Shown here: positions 44,576 through 54,561 of the stretch, in pieces
Layout of the letters: each line of letters opens with the position of its first letter
Numbering within the stretch: the stretch's first letter is position 1
Assembly: GCF_024055895.1 (NCBI RefSeq)
Contig: NZ_JAMXLE010000001.1
Location: 1,612,001-1,676,000 of the forward strand
DNA length: 64,000 bases
Direction: 5' to 3'
Source: Rhizobium sp. L1K21
GTDB lineage: Bacteria; Pseudomonadota; Alphaproteobacteria; Rhizobiales; Rhizobiaceae
Notes under the pieces: generated by a model
Databases searched by the model: none
Told to the model about the DNA's origin: nothing
What the model saw: the letters and a program-made list of their open reading frames with translations, nothing else
Program-made: the position numbers and the translations under genes

Positions 44576-47129
44576 TGCTGCCCTGCACCTGGGCGACGTC
44601 TGTGTTCTCTCCCTCCTCGTTCTTGTCCAGATTTTCGGGACGCAGTTTGAAGAGGATGAGAACCGGCGCGGCAATATAGACCGAAGAGAAGGTACCAACA
44701 GCAACACCGAAGAGCATGGCAACGGTGAAGGAGCGAATAACTTCGCCGCCGAAAATCACCAGCGCCGCGATGGCGATCGCCGTCGTACCCGAGGTCAACA
44801 CAGTTCGAGACATCATCTGGTTGATCGACGTGTCGATCAACAGAGGCAGCGGCATTTTCTTGAATTTTCGCAGGTTTTCGCGCACGCGGTCGTAGACCAC
44901 CACGGTGTCGTTCAGCGAGTAGCCGACAATCGTCAACACTGCCGCGATACTCGAGAGGTTGAACTCCGTTCCCGTGAAGACGAACATGCCGATGGTGAGC
45001 AGTACGTCGTGAACCGTCGCAATGATCGCGCCGACAGCAAACTGCCATTCGAAGCGCAGCCAGATATAGACCAGAATGGCCAGCAGCGCCGTTGCGATAC
45101 CGATTGTGCCGGCGATAGCCAGTTCGGACGAAACGGACGGGCCAACCACTTCCACACGGCGGAAGTCATATTGATCTTCCAACTCGCCACGAACGAGATT
45201 GACAGCAGACTGTTCGGCGTTGTCTCCGCCACCTTGTGCCTGAACACGGATCAACACTTCATCCGGCCCACCAAAGCCCTGAACCTGAACATCGCCCAGA
45301 TTCAGCTCGCTCAGCCGCGCACGGATATCCTGAAGGTCGGCGGCCCCGTCTATTGCCTTCACCTCAAAGATCGATCCGCCCTTGAAGTCGATACCCAAAT
45401 TCATACCAAGCGTGCCGAAACCAACGACGGAAGCGATCGAAAGAAGCGCAGACACGATAAATGTCATGCTGCGGAATTTCATGAAGCGGATGTTCGATGC
45501 ATCGAAAATGCCGGTGCGAATGCCCTTCGGCAAGGCCTTCGGGCGACGCTTGTGCACCCACATCGCCACCATCCAGCGCGTCAGCGTGTAGGCGGTAAAC
45601 AGCGTCGTGATGATACCGACGCTCAGCGTGACGGCAAAACCACGCACCGGACCGGAGCCGAGGAAGAACAGAATGACAGCCGCAATCAACGTGGTGACGT
45701 TGGCATCAAGGATTGTTGCAAAGGCACGGCTGAACCCGGAATCGATTGCCTGAATCAACGGCCGGCCGCTTTTGAACTCCTCGCGAATACGCTCGTAGAT
45801 CAACACGTTCGCATCCACCGCCATACCGATTGTCAAGACGATACCGGCAATACCGGGAAGTGTAAGCGTGCTGCCAAGTATGGTCAGTGCCGCAAGGATC
45901 AGAACTACGTTCAGAAGAACAGCGATATTGGCGATAATGCCGAGGAAGCCGTAGGCCACGAACATCATCACGACAACGAGGATGGCGCCAATGATGCCGG
46001 CGCTGACGCCGGCACGAATGGAGTCTGCACCGAGCCCCGGACCGACCGTGCGCTCTTCAACAATCGTCAACGTCGCCGGAAGCGCGCCTGCGCGCAGGAG
46101 CACGGCGAGGTCATTGGCGCTTTCAACCGTGAAGCTGCCGGAAATTTGGCCCGACCCACCCAGAATGGGTTCGCGGATCACGGGCGCAGAAAGTACCTGA
46201 TCATCAAGCACGATAGCAAACGGGCGGCCGACATTTTCACTTGTCGCCTGGGCAAATCGCGTGGAGCCCTTCGAATCGAAGCGGAACGTTACGACCGGCT
46301 CGTTCGTCTGAGAGTTGAAGCTTGCCTGTGCATCGACGAGGTTTTCACCCGAAACCAGCGCACGTCTTTCGACCAGATACGGAATCGGCGGATCATCGGT
46401 GGAATAGAGCACCTCGGAGCCTGCCGGCGGACGTCCGTTGATGGCATCCTGCGCCGACATGGTATCGTCGACCATATGGAATGAGAGCTTCGCCGTCTGG
46501 TTCAGAAGACCCTTCAGGCGCTCAGGGTCGCTGAGCCCTGGCACCTGCACGATGATGCGGTCGTTGCCCTGCCGCTGAATGATCGGCTCGGTCGTTCCCA
46601 GTTCGTCAACACGGCGGCGGACAACCTCGATAGACTGGGTGACTGCCGACGATACGCGGTAATCTATGCCTTGGTCGCTGAGCTGGAAGCGCAAAAGCCC
46701 CTGCCCGGCGTCCTCCATCGTCGCTTCCGTAATGGAGCCGCCCGTCAGGCCGCCAGCAGAAACCGGCGCGGTGATATCGCTGAGCGCCTCTTTGGCCGCA
46801 TCCAACTGGCTGAGATCGCGGATTCGGACCTGGATATTCTGACCCGTGCCGGACAGACCGGTATAGCCGATATTCGCCGTTCGCAGATCGTTGCGAATGT
46901 CGTCAATCGTCGTTTGCAGGCGTTCCTTGACGATATCGGCTCTATCCACCTGCAGCATGATGTGTGAGCCGCCCTGCAGGTCGAGACCGAGCGTAATCTT
47001 GCTCTTCGGCACCCAGTCGGGAAGTCGGCTCAGAAAATCATTGTTCAACGCATTGGGTAGCGCGATGAAGAATCCAGCAGCAACGGTGAGCCAGATCAGA
47101 ACGGTTTTCCAGCGGGCAAAATAAAGCAT
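44568..47129 (-). CDS. secDF: Fused SecD-SecF protein translocase subunit
   Basis: Proton-driven partner of SecYEG, 853 residues, with SecD and SecF joined in one chain as is usual in rhizobia. SecD half: helix about 8-25, SKITLGLDLQGGSHIMLQVD, large periplasmic domain, then five helices starting about residue 390. SecF half from about residue 540 (FRSMTFIVSALLSIASVVGF, DFKGGSIFEVK), ending YIAAPVLILFKLRPENL. ATG at 47129 (MLYFARWKTVLIWL) with GAGAG upstream chosen over a TTG 8 codons before. A terminator-like hairpin lies 23 bp upstream of the start. yajC is the upstream neighbour. Confidence 0.95.
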   Translation of the reverse strand: MLYFARWKTVLIWLTVAAGFFIALPNALNNDFLSRLPDWVPKSKITLGLDLQGGSHIMLQVDRADIVKERLQTTIDDIRNDLRTANIGYTGLSGTGQNIQVRIRDLSQLDAAKEALSDITAPVSAGGLTGGSITEATMEDAGQGLLRFQLSDQGIDYRVSSAVTQSIEVVRRRVDELGTTEPIIQRQGNDRIIVQVPGLSDPERLKGLLNQTAKLSFHMVDDTMSAQDAINGRPPAGSEVLYSTDDPPIPYLVERRALVSGENLVDAQASFNSQTNEPVVTFRFDSKGSTRFAQATSENVGRPFAIVLDDQVLSAPVIREPILGGSGQISGSFTVESANDLAVLLRAGALPATLTIVEERTVGPGLGADSIRAGVSAGIIGAILVVVMMFVAYGFLGIIANIAVLLNVVLILAALTILGSTLTLPGIAGIVLTIGMAVDANVLIYERIREEFKSGRPLIQAIDSGFSRAFATILDANVTTLIAAVILFFLGSGPVRGFAVTLSVGIITTLFTAYTLTRWMVAMWVHKRRPKALPKGIRTGIFDASNIRFMKFRSMTFIVSALLSIASVVGFGTLGMNLGIDFKGGSIFEVKAIDGAADLQDIRARLSELNLGDVQVQGFGGPDEVLIRVQAQGGGDNAEQSAVNLVRGELEDQYDFRRVEVVGPSVSSELAIAGTIGIATALLAILVYIWLRFEWQFAVGAIIATVHDVLLTIGMFVFTGTEFNLSSIAAVLTIVGYSLNDTVVVYDRVRENLRKFKKMPLPLLIDTSINQMMSRTVLTSGTTAIAIAALVIFGGEVIRSFTVAMLFGVAVGTFSSVYIAAPVLILFKLRPENLDKNEEGENTDVAQVQGSNG

Positions 47130-47151
47130 CGGTCTCTCAATTGGGTTCGCC

Positions 47152-47180
47152 AAAAACCGCTCCGATTGTCAGAGCGGTTT
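47152..47180 (-). terminator. Terminator-like hairpin just before secDF
   Basis: Minus-strand stem AAACCGCTC/GAGCGGTTT with 9-nt loop and a TTTTTG end, only about 10 nt before the secDF ribosome site. Second of two such hairpins after yajC; it may act as an attenuator. Confidence 0.7.
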
Positions 47181-47204
47181 GACGTTATGGGTCCGGCAAC
47201 TAGC

Positions 47205-47229
47205 AAAAAGCCCGCCGCTTGGCGAGCTT
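47205..47229 (-). terminator. Terminator after yajC
   Basis: Minus-strand stem AGCTCGCC/GGCGGGCT with 4-nt loop and TTTTTG, 14 bp after the yajC stop codon. Confidence 0.78.
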
Positions 47230-47242
47230 CTCACGTCTCGGA

Positions 47243-47581
47243 TTATTCTTTTACAGGTTCGCCCTTCACGCGGACCTCGGACAGGAGCGCACGCATCGCG
47301 CGGACTTTCACGCCGTCTGCGATCTCGACTTCCAGCTCGCTGTCATCGATAACCTTGGTCACCTTGCCGGTGATGCCGCCGCCCAGGACGACCTGATCAC
47401 CGCGGCGAACGGCTTTCAGCATTTCTTCACGGCGCTTCATCTGGTTGCGCTGCGGACGGATGATCAGGAAATACATCACCACGAAGATCAGGATAAAAGG
47501 CGCGATCGACAACAGCATATCTGCGCCGCCACCTGCGCCTGCACCACCAGCCGACTGGGCGAAAGCTTCCGTTATGAACAT
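47243..47581 (-). CDS. yajC: Sec accessory membrane protein YajC
   Basis: Small single-helix subunit that associates with SecDF and YidC, 112 residues. A Gly/Ala-rich N-terminus is followed by one helix (about 25-45, IAPFILIFVVMYFLIIRPQ) and the signature RPQRNQMKRREEMLKAVRRGDQVVLGGGITGKV. ATG at 47581. Two terminator-like hairpins separate it from secDF. Confidence 0.95.
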   Translation of the reverse strand: MFITEAFAQSAGGAGAGGGADMLLSIAPFILIFVVMYFLIIRPQRNQMKRREEMLKAVRRGDQVVLGGGITGKVTKVIDDSELEVEIADGVKVRAMRALLSEVRVKGEPVKE

Positions 47582-47794
47582 GAGAACTCCTTAAAACCTT
47601 TGAATGGCAAGTCGAGACCCGCCCATGATTGTCGCGGAATATAGTGTTCCCGGCTCCGAATGCAACAGATTGCTCACATAACCGAACGAATTCGGCTTTG
47701 CGTGGCCTTTTCGGCTTCAGATGCCCGTGTTACCCGATGCCCAAAGTCGCGGCGTGCCCAGCCGAGGCTTCGTTATCGATTGGGAGAAACATCA

Positions 47795-48664
47795 ATGGAA
47801 ATCGAAAATGGTGATGAACTCTTGAAGGAGGTCAGGCTGCTTCGCGAGGCGATGGAGCGAATCGCCGGCCCGCGCCCCGCCATAAACGATTGGAATGCGG
47901 CGGATTGTTTTGTCTGGTCACCAGCGCGCGCCGAGCTTCAACCCGTTGCAAAGCCCAACAGAGTGGAGCTTGACCTGATCAAGGGCGTTGATCGCGTGCG
48001 CGATATCCTGTTTGAAAATACCCGCCGTTTTGCCCTTGGGCATGCAGCCAACAATGTCCTTCTGTGGGGCGCGCGCGGCATGGGGAAATCGTCGCTGGTC
48101 AAGTCGGTGCATGCCAGCCTTGTGGAAACAGCTCCCACGCCGCTCAAGCTCGTTGAAATCCACCGCGAAGACATCGCCACCCTGCCCCGGCTCATGGACA
48201 TCATTGCGAAGGCGACTTGCCGGGTTATCCTCTTCTGCGACGATTTGTCGTTTGATCATGACGACACATCTTACAAGTCGTTGAAGGCTGCACTTGATGG
48301 CGGCGTTGAGGGGCGGCCTGCCAATGCAATCCTTTACGCCACGTCCAACCGTCGCCATCTGCTGCCCCGCGACATGATGGAGAATGAACAATCGACTGCC
48401 ATCAATCCGTCTGAAGCCGTCGAAGAAAAGGTCTCGTTGTCTGACCGGTTTGGCCTGTGGCTCGGTTTCCATAAATGCAGCCAGGACGAATATCTGGACA
48501 TGATCGACGGTTATGCGCGTCATTTCGACCTGGATATGCCCGTTGAAGACCTGCATCGCGGTGCCCTTGAATGGTCCGTCACACGAGGCGCGCGGTCGGG
48601 CCGCGTTGCTTGGCAATATATCCAAGATGTGGCAGGCCAACTCGGCAAAAGCCTCTCGAGCTGA
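47795..48664 (+). CDS. DUF815 AAA+ ATPase
   Basis: Protein of 289 residues: an N-terminal coil (LLKEVRLLREAMERIAG), then an AAA+-like ATPase with Walker A LWGARGMGKSSLVKSV and Walker B RVILFCDDLSF, and sensor-type NAILYATSNRRHLLPR. This matches DUF815, a soluble ATPase common in Proteobacteria without an established role. ATG at 47795 with GGGAGA upstream; the open frame upstream of it has no ribosome site. Divergent from yajC and convergent with the LysM gene through a shared terminator. Confidence 0.9.
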   Translation: MEIENGDELLKEVRLLREAMERIAGPRPAINDWNAADCFVWSPARAELQPVAKPNRVELDLIKGVDRVRDILFENTRRFALGHAANNVLLWGARGMGKSSLVKSVHASLVETAPTPLKLVEIHREDIATLPRLMDIIAKATCRVILFCDDLSFDHDDTSYKSLKAALDGGVEGRPANAILYATSNRRHLLPRDMMENEQSTAINPSEAVEEKVSLSDRFGLWLGFHKCSQDEYLDMIDGYARHFDLDMPVEDLHRGALEWSVTRGARSGRVAWQYIQDVAGQLGKSLSS

Positions 48665-48686
48665 AAACATCGGCACAGGAAAACAC

Positions 48687-48713
48687 AAAAAACCCGGCCG
48701 AAGCCGGGTTTTA
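48687..48713. terminator. Bidirectional terminator between DUF815 and LysM genes
   Basis: Stem AAAACCCGGC/GCCGGGTTTT with 4-nt loop CGAA; A and T runs on the two sides serve both convergent genes. Confidence 0.9.
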
Positions 48714-48735
48714 AGGTCCATTCCCCTACGCAATA

Positions 48736-50046
48736 CTATTCGAGGAATGTAATCGGGTTGACGGGTGCGGAGTCCTTGCGCACCTCGAAATGGAGCTTGG
48801 GGCGCGATGCGCTGCCGGTCATGCCTGAGCTAGCGATCACCTGACCGCGTTTGACCTGATTGCCGCGCTGAACATTCAGCGTCTTCAGATGGGCATATAC
48901 TGTGACCTTACCATCGGCGTGACGCACCAAAACCGTGTTGCCGAGCTTCTTCAGGCCGTCGCCGGAATAGATCACCACGCCGTTTTCCGCAGCCTTGACC
49001 GGTGACCCTTCAGGAAGCGAAATGTCGATCCCGTCGTTGCGTTCACCGTCCACATTTGCGCCATAGCCGGCAATAATGGCACCGCGTGCGGGCCAGCGAT
49101 ACTTGCCGATCCCGGTTTCCTCAGGCGCGGCAACGGCGACCTTGGTGTTCTTTTCTGCCTGCTCCACAGAAACCTGCTTGACCGGCGGCTGATATTCCTT
49201 CGGCGTCGAAGCGGTCTTGGTGTTGTCGGCGGTTTGGGTCTGTGCCGGCGCGGCCACGGTCTCTGTCTTCGCCGGCGCGCTGCCCGGCACTTTCAGCTTC
49301 TGGCCGATGCGGATGTTATCGCTTGTCAGGCCATTGGCGGCACGAAGCGCGTTGATCGTGGTGCCATGGTTTGCGGCAATTCGACCAAGGCTGTCGCCGG
49401 ATTTGACCTCATAGAGACCGCCCATTGACGGTTCGCTCTTGGCCTCTTCAGCCTGTTTGTTTTCCACCTCAGGCGTTTTCGGCATCACGGCCTGATTGTC
49501 CGTTGGTGCCTTCTTCGGCAGTGGAACTTCGACCGGTGTATTCAACGCAACCTTCTGGGGCTGCTGTGCTTTTGCGTCTGTCTTGCGTGGCGTTGAGGCG
49601 GTCGTAACGGGATCCGGCATGCTCACCGACGGTGCGGCCTGAGCAACAGGCCGCTCTTGCGGCATGACCTGGTTCGTCCCGCCGGCGGCAGAAAGCGGCT
49701 GGCGCTTGACCACGGTTCCGGTGCGGATCGGGTCATAGATATTGCTGCTGGAAGCAACGGTTGCCGTCGAGCCATTGGCGGCTGGCATCGGCTGATTCCA
49801 AGGCTGGCTCACGATGGCGCCGGAAGACGGCGCGGACGGCGCAACACTGTTTGCGCCCAATGCCTGAGGCGGGGAGCTGTTGCCCCGGCTCTGGATGGAG
49901 GACGTCGTGATTGTGTCTGACTTGGAGAGATAGCCTTCAAATCGCGAAACGTCAGAACTGCAGCCTGCTGCAGACCCTGCGAGTAAAATCACCGCGAAAG
50001 CTCGCATTGCTGATTTTTGCAACGCATTTGACGCATCTTTACGCAT
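48736..50046 (-). CDS. LysM and degenerate LytM (M23) lipoprotein, NlpD/DipM-like
   Basis: Envelope protein of 436 residues with a lipobox (LLAGSAAGC), a long Ser/Pro/Gln-rich linker, one LysM domain (about 209-252: YEVKSGDSLGRIAANHG) and a C-terminal LytM domain (about 322-436). Zinc ligands are incomplete: the first His of HxxxD is Asn (RNDGIDI) and the first His of HxH is Lys (PKLHFEV), although YAHL remains. It is therefore probably not a peptidase but an amidase activator like NlpD/EnvC, acting in cell separation. ATG at 50046 after TAGG. It lies downstream of pcm and surE, the usual place of nlpD. Confidence 0.88.
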   Translation of the reverse strand: MRKDASNALQKSAMRAFAVILLAGSAAGCSSDVSRFEGYLSKSDTITTSSIQSRGNSSPPQALGANSVAPSAPSSGAIVSQPWNQPMPAANGSTATVASSSNIYDPIRTGTVVKRQPLSAAGGTNQVMPQERPVAQAAPSVSMPDPVTTASTPRKTDAKAQQPQKVALNTPVEVPLPKKAPTDNQAVMPKTPEVENKQAEEAKSEPSMGGLYEVKSGDSLGRIAANHGTTINALRAANGLTSDNIRIGQKLKVPGSAPAKTETVAAPAQTQTADNTKTASTPKEYQPPVKQVSVEQAEKNTKVAVAAPEETGIGKYRWPARGAIIAGYGANVDGERNDGIDISLPEGSPVKAAENGVVIYSGDGLKKLGNTVLVRHADGKVTVYAHLKTLNVQRGNQVKRGQVIASSGMTGSASRPKLHFEVRKDSAPVNPITFLE

Positions 50047-50166
50047 GACCAACCTACTGATTACCTGAAACTGTCATGCTTTGATTAAAGCGCGTTAGTG
50101 TTACCGCCCGGTTAAAAAGCGCTCCATTAATTCATACATTTTGGAATTTGATAACCATAACGCTTT

Positions 50167-50820
50167 TCAGAGCGTAGACGCCAGGCCTGACGCCAGCGGC
50201 AGGTAGGCAATGTCAAACAGGTCTTCGCGGTCAAAACGGCTGCCGATTTTGACAAAGCGCGCCATGACGACACTTCCATCCTCGCGCAGCATCGGGGCGA
50301 GCATAATGCCCTCCGACACAAGGTGCTCGGTAAACATGCGTGGCATGCTGTCAAAAGCCGCACTGACGAAAATACGATCGAACGTTCCTTCGCCACTCAA
50401 CTTGCGGCTGCCATCTGCCTGCCGCGTCACAATGTTGGTGAGACCCATTTTGGATAGGCGACGACGGGCGCTTTCCGCAAGCGTGCGGTAGCGGTCGATG
50501 CTGAGAACGCGCTCGCAGATACGGGCCATGACGGCCGCTGTAAAGCCGCTGCCGGTCCCGATATCGAGTACGCGCTGGCCTTCCTTGAGGTCGAGCAAGT
50601 TCAGGAGCTTGACCATTGTGTCAGCCCCCTCAAGGAAAGAGCCGCATTCGAGCGGAATGGTCCGGTCACTCCAAACAAAGTCGGCATAGGCTTTCGACAC
50701 GAACTGCTCTCGCGGCGTTGCCTCCACCGCCTTCAGAAGGGCCAAGTTTGAAACGCCGTCGGCTCTCAACCGCATCACCAGCGCCGCAAAATCTTCTCTT
50801 GAATCACGCTCCGCGCTCAA
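50167..50820 (-). CDS. pcm: Protein-L-isoaspartate O-methyltransferase
   Basis: Repairs isoaspartyl residues in aged proteins using S-adenosylmethionine, 217 residues. SAM-binding motif VLDIGTGSGFTAAVMA, post-motif VLSIDRYRTLAESARRRL, and the C-terminal VMLAPML-like strand (EGIMLAPMLREDG). It starts 3 bp after the surE stop; surE-pcm is a standard stress pair. The LysM/LytM gene follows. Confidence 0.93.
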   Translation of the reverse strand: MSAERDSREDFAALVMRLRADGVSNLALLKAVEATPREQFVSKAYADFVWSDRTIPLECGSFLEGADTMVKLLNLLDLKEGQRVLDIGTGSGFTAAVMARICERVLSIDRYRTLAESARRRLSKMGLTNIVTRQADGSRKLSGEGTFDRIFVSAAFDSMPRMFTEHLVSEGIMLAPMLREDGSVVMARFVKIGSRFDREDLFDIAYLPLASGLASTL

Positions 50821-50823
50821 GAA

Positions 50824-51585
50824 TCACTCCAGGCCCAATGCCGTGCCAACGCTCTTCAAGGCGTCATAATCGGTCAGGTCCAGTTTCAGCGGGGTAACGG
50901 AAATCTTGCCATGTTTGAGGGCATGGATATCCGTGCCCTCACGGAACTCACCAGTGCGGGCGTCAAATTTCAGCCAGAAATAGGGAAAGCCTCTGCCATC
51001 GCGACGTTGTTCGACCATCAGGCCGAAGTCGAGTTTTCCCTGGCCTGTCACCTCAATGCCTTCGACGGCATCCTTGCCGCAATTCGGGAAGTTGATGTTC
51101 AGCAATGTGCCGCGCGGCAGGTCTGCCGTCATCAGCTTCTCAATGAGTTCAGGCGCGTGCGTTTCAGCAACGTCCCAGGGCACACGCCGTTCGCCATCGA
51201 ACTGATAGGCCTGCGACAGCGCCATGGAGCGAATGCCCTGCAGCGTTCCTTCGATCGCGCCGGCAACGGTGCCGGAATAGGTCACATCATCGGCCATGTT
51301 GGCACCGGCATTCACGCCGGAGAGAACCAGGTCTGGCGGCGCATCCATGATCTCCTTGATGCCCATGATGACACAATCTGTCGGCGTACCGCGGAGCGCA
51401 TAATGCTTCTCGTCGATCTTGCGCACGCGCAACGGATCGGAAAGGGTCAACGAATGGGCAAGCCCGCTCTGGTCCGTCTCGGGCGCCACAATCCACACAT
51501 CGTCGGAAAGCGTGCGTGCGATACGCTCCAGGACGGCAAGCCCCGGCGCGTGAATACCGTCATCATTGGTCAGCAGAATCCGCAT
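50824..51585 (-). CDS. surE: 5'/3'-nucleotidase SurE
   Basis: Metal-dependent nucleoside monophosphate phosphatase, 253 residues. Signature start [20 protein letters not shown] (the metal-binding NDD), then [32 protein letters not shown] and NINFPN. All expected residues present. Start ATG at 51585, 18 bp after serS; pcm follows. Confidence 0.96.
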   Translation of the reverse strand: MRILLTNDDGIHAPGLAVLERIARTLSDDVWIVAPETDQSGLAHSLTLSDPLRVRKIDEKHYALRGTPTDCVIMGIKEIMDAPPDLVLSGVNAGANMADDVTYSGTVAGAIEGTLQGIRSMALSQAYQFDGERRVPWDVAETHAPELIEKLMTADLPRGTLLNINFPNCGKDAVEGIEVTGQGKLDFGLMVEQRRDGRGFPYFWLKFDARTGEFREGTDIHALKHGKISVTPLKLDLTDYDALKSVGTALGLE

Positions 51586-51603
51586 CTTGAACTTCTCCTC
51601 GCC

Positions 51604-52881
51604 TCAGGCGCCGATGACATCGATTCCGCCCATATAGGGCTTGAGAACGTCCGGCACGCGAATGGTGCCATCGGCATTCTGATAATTTTCCATGATGGCG
51701 ATCAGCGCACGGCCGACCGCGACGCCGGAACCGTTCAGCGTGTGGACGAAGCGCAGTTCCTTTTCACCTTCCACCCTGTAGCGTGCATTCATGCGGCGCG
51801 CCTGAAAGTCGCCGCAGACGGAGCATGAAGAGATTTCGCGATAGGCACCCTGCCCTGGCAGCCACACTTCAATGTCATATGTCTTGCGGGCGCCGAAACC
51901 CATGTCGCCGGTGCAAAGCACCACGGTGCGGAAATGAAGCCCCAGCTTCTCCAGGATGGTTTCGGCGCATTTGGTCATGCGCTCGTGTTCTTCCATGGAG
52001 GTCTGGTCGTCGGTGATCGAGACCATCTCCACCTTGTAGAATTGGTGCTGACGAAGATAGCCGCGTGTATCACGGCCCGCTGAACCTGCTTCTGAACGGA
52101 AGCAGGCCGTCAACGCCGTCATGCGGATTGGCAGCGCGCTCTGATCGAGAATATCGTTGGCAACCGTGTAGGTCAGCGGCACTTCAGCAGTCGGGATCAA
52201 CCAGCGCCCGTCGGTGGTTCGAAATAGATCCTCGCCGAATTTGGGCAGCTTGTCAGTGCCGTAAGCAGCCTCGTCACGCACGAGTAGCGGCGGCTGCACT
52301 TCGGTATAGCCGTGTTCCTGTGTGTGGACGTCCAGCATGAACTGACCCAGCGCCCGTTCAAGACGTGCAACACCGCCCTTGAGCATTGCAAAGCGCGCGC
52401 CGGACATCTTGGCTGCAGTGGCAAAGTCCATGCCGCCAAGTGCTTCACCAAGTTCGAAATGCTCCTTCGGCGCGAAGTCAAACTCTGGTTTTGTCCCCGA
52501 TACGCGAACTTCAACATTGTCGTTTTCGTCCGCACCTACCGGCACTTCATCCAGTGGAATATTCGGCAGGCGCGCAAGCGCATCATTGAGTGCGGCGGTT
52601 GCCTGGCGCTCTTCTTCTTCAATGGCGGGAAGTGTGGTTTTCAGTTCGGCGACTTCGCTTTTGAGCTTTTCGGCGCGTTCCTGATCCTTCTGCGCCATGG
52701 CCTGGCCAATTTCCTTGGAGGCGGCATTGCGGCGAGTCTGCATGTCCTGCATGGATTGAACCAGAGAGCGGCGCTTTTCATCCAGCGCGATCAGCTCGGC
52801 TGAAACCGGGTCTGCGCCGCGCTTGTTCAGCGCGTCGTCAAGGGCGGCAGCGTTTTCTCTAATCCATTTGATATCTAGCAT
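51604..52881 (-). CDS. serS: Seryl-tRNA synthetase
   Basis: Class II synthetase charging tRNA-Ser, 425 residues. N-terminal two-helix arm (about 30-100) and class II motifs: motif 2 [21 protein letters not shown], motif 3 [18 protein letters not shown]. Start [22 protein letters not shown] is canonical. Upstream is tatC (97 bp), downstream surE, an order conserved in Rhizobiales. Confidence 0.97.
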   Translation of the reverse strand: MLDIKWIRENAAALDDALNKRGADPVSAELIALDEKRRSLVQSMQDMQTRRNAASKEIGQAMAQKDQERAEKLKSEVAELKTTLPAIEEEERQATAALNDALARLPNIPLDEVPVGADENDNVEVRVSGTKPEFDFAPKEHFELGEALGGMDFATAAKMSGARFAMLKGGVARLERALGQFMLDVHTQEHGYTEVQPPLLVRDEAAYGTDKLPKFGEDLFRTTDGRWLIPTAEVPLTYTVANDILDQSALPIRMTALTACFRSEAGSAGRDTRGYLRQHQFYKVEMVSITDDQTSMEEHERMTKCAETILEKLGLHFRTVVLCTGDMGFGARKTYDIEVWLPGQGAYREISSCSVCGDFQARRMNARYRVEGEKELRFVHTLNGSGVAVGRALIAIMENYQNADGTIRVPDVLKPYMGGIDVIGA

Positions 52882-52978
52882 TGTCGTTCGGCCTTGCGAG
52901 ACGGGTTATTTTCAGCCGGCTTGGGCTCCGTCTCTCATTCGGCCCGCCCCGGCAATCAAACGCGGGACGGCCTCGCCG

Positions 52979-53809
52979 TCACGCGGATTCGCTGGAAGAT
53001 GAGGACTCAGACGTGTCGCCTTCATCATCTGTCAGCTCCTCGGCCCGTTTCTTCTCGATGAGTCGAGCCAAGAAAATGGAAACCTCGTAGAGAAGGATTG
53101 TCGGAAGCGCAAGACCGATCTGGGAAACAGGATCGGGCGGCGTCAGGACAGCCGCAACCACGAAAGCGATCACGATGGCATATTTGCGCTTTTCGGCAAG
53201 CGTTGATGCTCTCAAGAGACCGGCGCGCGCCAGCAGCGATGTGACCACCGGCAACTGGAAGACAAGGCCGAAAGAGAAGATCAGCGTCATGACAAGGCCG
53301 AGATATTCCGAAACCTTCGGCAGGAGCTGAATGGCAAGCTGATCATCGCCACCGGTCTCCTGCATGGACAGGAAGAACCACATGACCATGGGCGTGAAGA
53401 AGAAATAGACCATCGCCGCGCCCATCAGGAAAAGCATGGGTGATGCGACCAGGAACGGCACGAAGGCGGCGCGTTCGTTCTTGTAGAGCCCTGGCGCGAC
53501 AAACTTGTAGATCTGCGAGGCAATCACCGGAAAGGCAATCACGATCGCGCCGAACATGGCGATCTTGAGCTGGGTGAAGAAGAATTCCTGCGGTGCGGTG
53601 TAGATCAGGCCGGAGCCCTGAACGGACATGCCCGCCCATTTGATCGCCCACTGATAGGGCAAGACCAACAGGTTGAAGAGCTGTTTGGCAAAATAGAAGC
53701 AGCCCACGAAAGCGACAAAAAACGCTCCGAGCGACCACACGAGCCGGGTTCTCAGCTCAATCAGGTGCTCCATAAGCGGCTGCGGCTGATCGTCAATTTC
53801 ACCGCTCAT
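52979..53809 (-). CDS. tatC: Twin-arginine translocase subunit TatC
   Basis: Six-helix core of the Tat translocon that recognises twin-arginine signal peptides, 276 residues. Signature PLMEHLIELRTRLVWSLGAF at the N-terminus, IAFPVIASQIYKFVAPGLYKNER and FGLVFQLPV in the middle. The C-terminal tail is acidic and Ser-rich. Its start overlaps the tatB stop by 4 bp. Confidence 0.97.
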   Translation of the reverse strand: MSGEIDDQPQPLMEHLIELRTRLVWSLGAFFVAFVGCFYFAKQLFNLLVLPYQWAIKWAGMSVQGSGLIYTAPQEFFFTQLKIAMFGAIVIAFPVIASQIYKFVAPGLYKNERAAFVPFLVASPMLFLMGAAMVYFFFTPMVMWFFLSMQETGGDDQLAIQLLPKVSEYLGLVMTLIFSFGLVFQLPVVTSLLARAGLLRASTLAEKRKYAIVIAFVVAAVLTPPDPVSQIGLALPTILLYEVSIFLARLIEKKRAEELTDDEGDTSESSSSSESA

Positions 53810-54531
53810 GCGTCACCCGTCTTCTTCGTTGCTGCAGGTTTTCTGGCAGCCGTTTTCTTAGCCGTTGCCTTGCTTGCAGCCGTCGACGCCTTCGTTGTCG
53901 ATGGCTTTGCCGCAGCGGGGTCTTTCTTGGTGGCCACTGTTTTGCCGCGCTTGGTTGTCGAAGGCTTGGCGGCGGGTTTGCTTGCTTTTTCTGCGGGTGT
54001 CACAGCGGCTTCAGGCTTCGACTTGCTCGCCTCCGGCTTCTTGTCAGCCGCAACTTTGGGTGCCGCCTTCCTCGCAGGTACCTTCGCCGTCTTGGGCTTT
54101 ACAGTCTCAGACTTGTCCGCTTCGTCTTTCAGAACAGGCGGTTCGGCGGGCAGTTTGGCAGCCGGCTCGGCAACCTTCAGTTCCTTGTCCGCATCCGGCG
54201 TCTCGACTGGTCCTTTTACGGGATCGGCCTTTACCGCATTCTGCAGATCGGACTTGATCTCGTTGCCGGCCTGGCGGAGCGGGCTCAGCGCTTCACGCAC
54301 CGAGTTCATGGGATTGAGTTTGCGTGCATCCGATATCGTCTGGCGCACGTCGTCCAGTTCGGCTTCGCGCAGCGCTTCATCGAATTGCGAACGAAACTCG
54401 CCGGCCGTCTTGCGCAGCCGTGACGTCATTTTACCAAAAGCGCGCAACATGGGCGGCAAATCTTTTGGACCGACGACCACAATAAGAACGATGGCAACGA
54501 CCAGTAGCTCAGGCCAGCCAATATCCAGCAT
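53806..54531 (-). CDS. tatB: Twin-arginine translocase subunit TatB
   Basis: Single-helix Tat subunit, 241 residues. N-terminus MLDIGWPELLVVAIVLIVVVG-type helix followed by GPKDLPPMLRAFGKM and an amphipathic helix. It is much longer than the roughly 170 residues of E. coli TatB because of a Pro/Ala/Lys-rich tail (about 120-241, with repeats such as KPSTTK and AATKKTG-like units). Overlaps tatC by 4 bp. A GC hairpin lies in the 73 bp between tatA and tatB. Confidence 0.95.
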   Translation of the reverse strand: MLDIGWPELLVVAIVLIVVVGPKDLPPMLRAFGKMTSRLRKTAGEFRSQFDEALREAELDDVRQTISDARKLNPMNSVREALSPLRQAGNEIKSDLQNAVKADPVKGPVETPDADKELKVAEPAAKLPAEPPVLKDEADKSETVKPKTAKVPARKAAPKVAADKKPEASKSKPEAAVTPAEKASKPAAKPSTTKRGKTVATKKDPAAAKPSTTKASTAASKATAKKTAARKPAATKKTGDA

Positions 54532-54561
54532 CGGAAACTATCCTAAAGACAAAAGAGAGCA

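Noticed and set aside
44559-46484. Open frame of 641 codons on the plus strand
   Set aside because: Antisense to secDF; highly polar, repeat-free nonsense composition and no homologous motif.
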